From assembly GCA_964481705.1 (NCBI GenBank), contig CAYZUC010000005.1, positions 1-60,923 on the forward strand: a DNA stretch of 60,923 bases, read 5' to 3'. Shown here in pieces: positions 60,100 to 60,923 of the stretch; positions within the stretch are counted from its first letter, which is position 1, and each line of letters begins with the position of its first letter. Made by a program: the position numbers and the translations under genes. This DNA comes from CAYZUC01 sp964481705. GTDB lineage: Bacteria; Bacillota; Clostridia; Lachnospirales; Lachnospiraceae. The notes under the pieces were generated by a model. The model made no database searches, was not told the origin of the DNA, and saw nothing but the letters and a program-made list of their open reading frames with translations.

Positions 60100-60590
60100 T
60101 GTAGAATTTCCGATTTTCCATAACCGATTACAAGTGAAAATATCGGTCTCAGGAAAAAAAGACCGGCAGCATAACCCAGCTCATGACCAAATTTTCTGGA
60201 TTCATGATAGGAAAGAAGTGCGTGCATAACGATAAGTGCTGCCTCAAATGGAAAAACAATATAGGATAATAGCTTGCTTCCGGAAATAGCAAGATTCTCC
60301 GTGAAAATCGATAGCAGAGAACCATCTAGTACATAGGATCCCAGAAAAACAAAGCAGATAAGTCCAAGTTCTACAAAAAACCACTTCGTCTCCCAGCAAA
60401 TTTTATATAACTGAAAGCGCGAGTAGACCGGAACAAATGCCTTCCAACCATCCACTCCTGCCTTGCGAAATACTGCTACATTACCAATTGCTTCAATTAA
60501 CCAGCTGACAAAAACCAAAACAACGTAAACAATCACAATAAGTATCAATACCCCCAAAATCACGCCAAACGACTCTATCACTTGTTGCAT
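60084..60590 (-). CDS. Small multi-spanning membrane protein (DUF5684-like)
   Basis: A 168-residue protein with four to five hydrophobic helices: ILGVLILIVIVYVVLVFVSWLIEAIG, then FVELGLICFVFLG, LLSYIVFPFEAALIVMHALLS and AAGLFFLRPIFSLVIGYG. The loop FRKAGVDGWKAFVPVYSRFQLYKICWET recalls the DUF5684 pattern (W.A.vP.YN..i) of small membrane proteins often found near signal-peptidase or surface genes. Function unknown. GGGGG lies 6 nt before the ATG. The 3' end is duplicated. Confidence 0.72.
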   Translation of the reverse strand: MQQVIESFGVILGVLILIVIVYVVLVFVSWLIEAIGNVAVFRKAGVDGWKAFVPVYSRFQLYKICWETKWFFVELGLICFVFLGSYVLDGSLLSIFTENLAISGSKLLSYIVFPFEAALIVMHALLSYHESRKFGHELGYAAGLFFLRPIFSLVIGYGKSEILQEDEI

Positions 60591-60671
60591 GCTAATCCCC
60601 CTTCTTGTTCCTCTCTCGTAACCTCTTAAAAAAATCCTTCAAAATCTTCACGCTTTACACACTCTTTTCTT

Positions 60672-60923
60672 TTAATTCGTAATTATAGGTACTTCTGGTA
60701 ATGGTGCAATCGGTAGTATCATAGATTGTTTTTTGAACACATAAGCAGTGTCCAAATAAGCCTGCATTTCTGCCATATAGCTTCGACTATAAATAGTCTT
60801 AATAGTCGTACAACCCGTAGCATAATATCTATCTAATAATGCTACTTGTGCTGGGTCAGTCATATTCAAACTATTTATCTGTCCTATTATGTCATAAACG
60901 TCCTCACCAATCACTCTATCCTC
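60672..60923 (-). CDS. Unknown protein, cut by the end of the window
   Basis: About 84 residues are visible, reading out of the window at its 5' end (...EDRVIGEDVYDIIGQINSLNMTDP...), so the GTG at 60914 is unlikely to be the start. The segment is helical with regularly spaced acidic and hydrophobic residues (VYDIIGQINSL, AEMQAYLDTAYVF) and ends in a Pro-rich tail, LPIAPLPEVPIITN. No family is recognised. It lies 81 bp before the small membrane protein gene on the same strand. Confidence 0.5.
   Translation of the reverse strand, partial: EDRVIGEDVYDIIGQINSLNMTDPAQVALLDRYYATGCTTIKTIYSRSYMAEMQAYLDTAYVFKKQSMILPIAPLPEVPIITN

Noticed and set aside
1..60923. tRNA or rRNA genes
   Set aside because: No cloverleaf with a GGTTCRA T-loop and no rRNA-like stretch was recognised by eye; a tRNA scan could still find one.

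Overview
The window looks like chromosome of a spore-forming Clostridia member, most likely Lachnospiraceae. The reasons are protein resemblance (a SipL-type SPOCS/LysM spore protein, a large Gram-positive SRP RNA, a Firmicutes-style type IV pilus operon, an ispE-gntR pair), AT-rich intergenic DNA, strong AGGAGG-type ribosome binding sites and near-consensus sigma-A promoters. This is inference from sequence; no database was searched. Almost all genes lie on the minus strand, so they read from high to low coordinates.

Layout. 1-4.7 kb: the 3' part of a UvrA-like ABC protein, two GNAT acetyltransferases, and a MarR regulator/hydrolase operon with a clear double operator. 4.7-17.5 kb: a cell-surface polysaccharide locus. 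It holds a GH18 lipoprotein, a NodB-like membrane protein, a PilZ-GT2 synthase, an exported protein with three NodB domains, an ECF sigma/anti-sigma pair, an SGNH-like protein with an MBOAT acyltransferase, and an O-antigen ligase/polymerase-like membrane protein. 17.6-36.8 kb: a type IV pilus operon in the order pilB, (broken) pilT, pilC, pilA, pilD, a pilM-pilN fusion, pilO-like, four minor pilin-like genes including a 724-residue prepilin, and a 1,670-residue exported protein. 36.9-45 kb: NlpC/P60 hydrolase, asnS, an FKBP/trigger-factor-like lipoprotein, a small membrane protein, galU, a DUF1934 protein, and ispE-gntR. 45-57 kb: a secreted-type or motility-type small protein behind a sigma-28-like promoter, sipL, pyrD-pyrK-pyrC, a PrcB-like lipoprotein, plsC, murF, ddl, a cluster of hairpin repeats, a GT-C-like membrane protein and a methyltransferase. 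57.8-60.9 kb: SRP RNA, an acyltransferase-3 protein, an MBL-fold hydrolase, a small membrane protein and a truncated ORF.

How the genes may work together. The 4.7-17.5 kb genes make a coherent synthesis, modification and cutting set for a beta-linked N-acetylhexosamine-type polymer. The PilZ-like domain suggests c-di-GMP control, and the embedded sigma/anti-sigma pair suggests envelope sensing. The pilus operon sits directly upstream and ends in a giant exported protein, so matrix and pili may form one surface-attachment programme. The retraction ATPase gene pilT appears broken by a small deletion, which would leave pili that extend but do not retract.

The least explained DNA is a family of perfect hairpins bounded by the decamer ATCTCCATTC. 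On the minus strand this decamer reads GAATGGAGAT and serves as the ribosome binding site of ddl and pyrD. The densest cluster is at 54.5-55.0 kb. A separate REP-like GC-rich repeat occurs at 1.6 and 4.7 kb.
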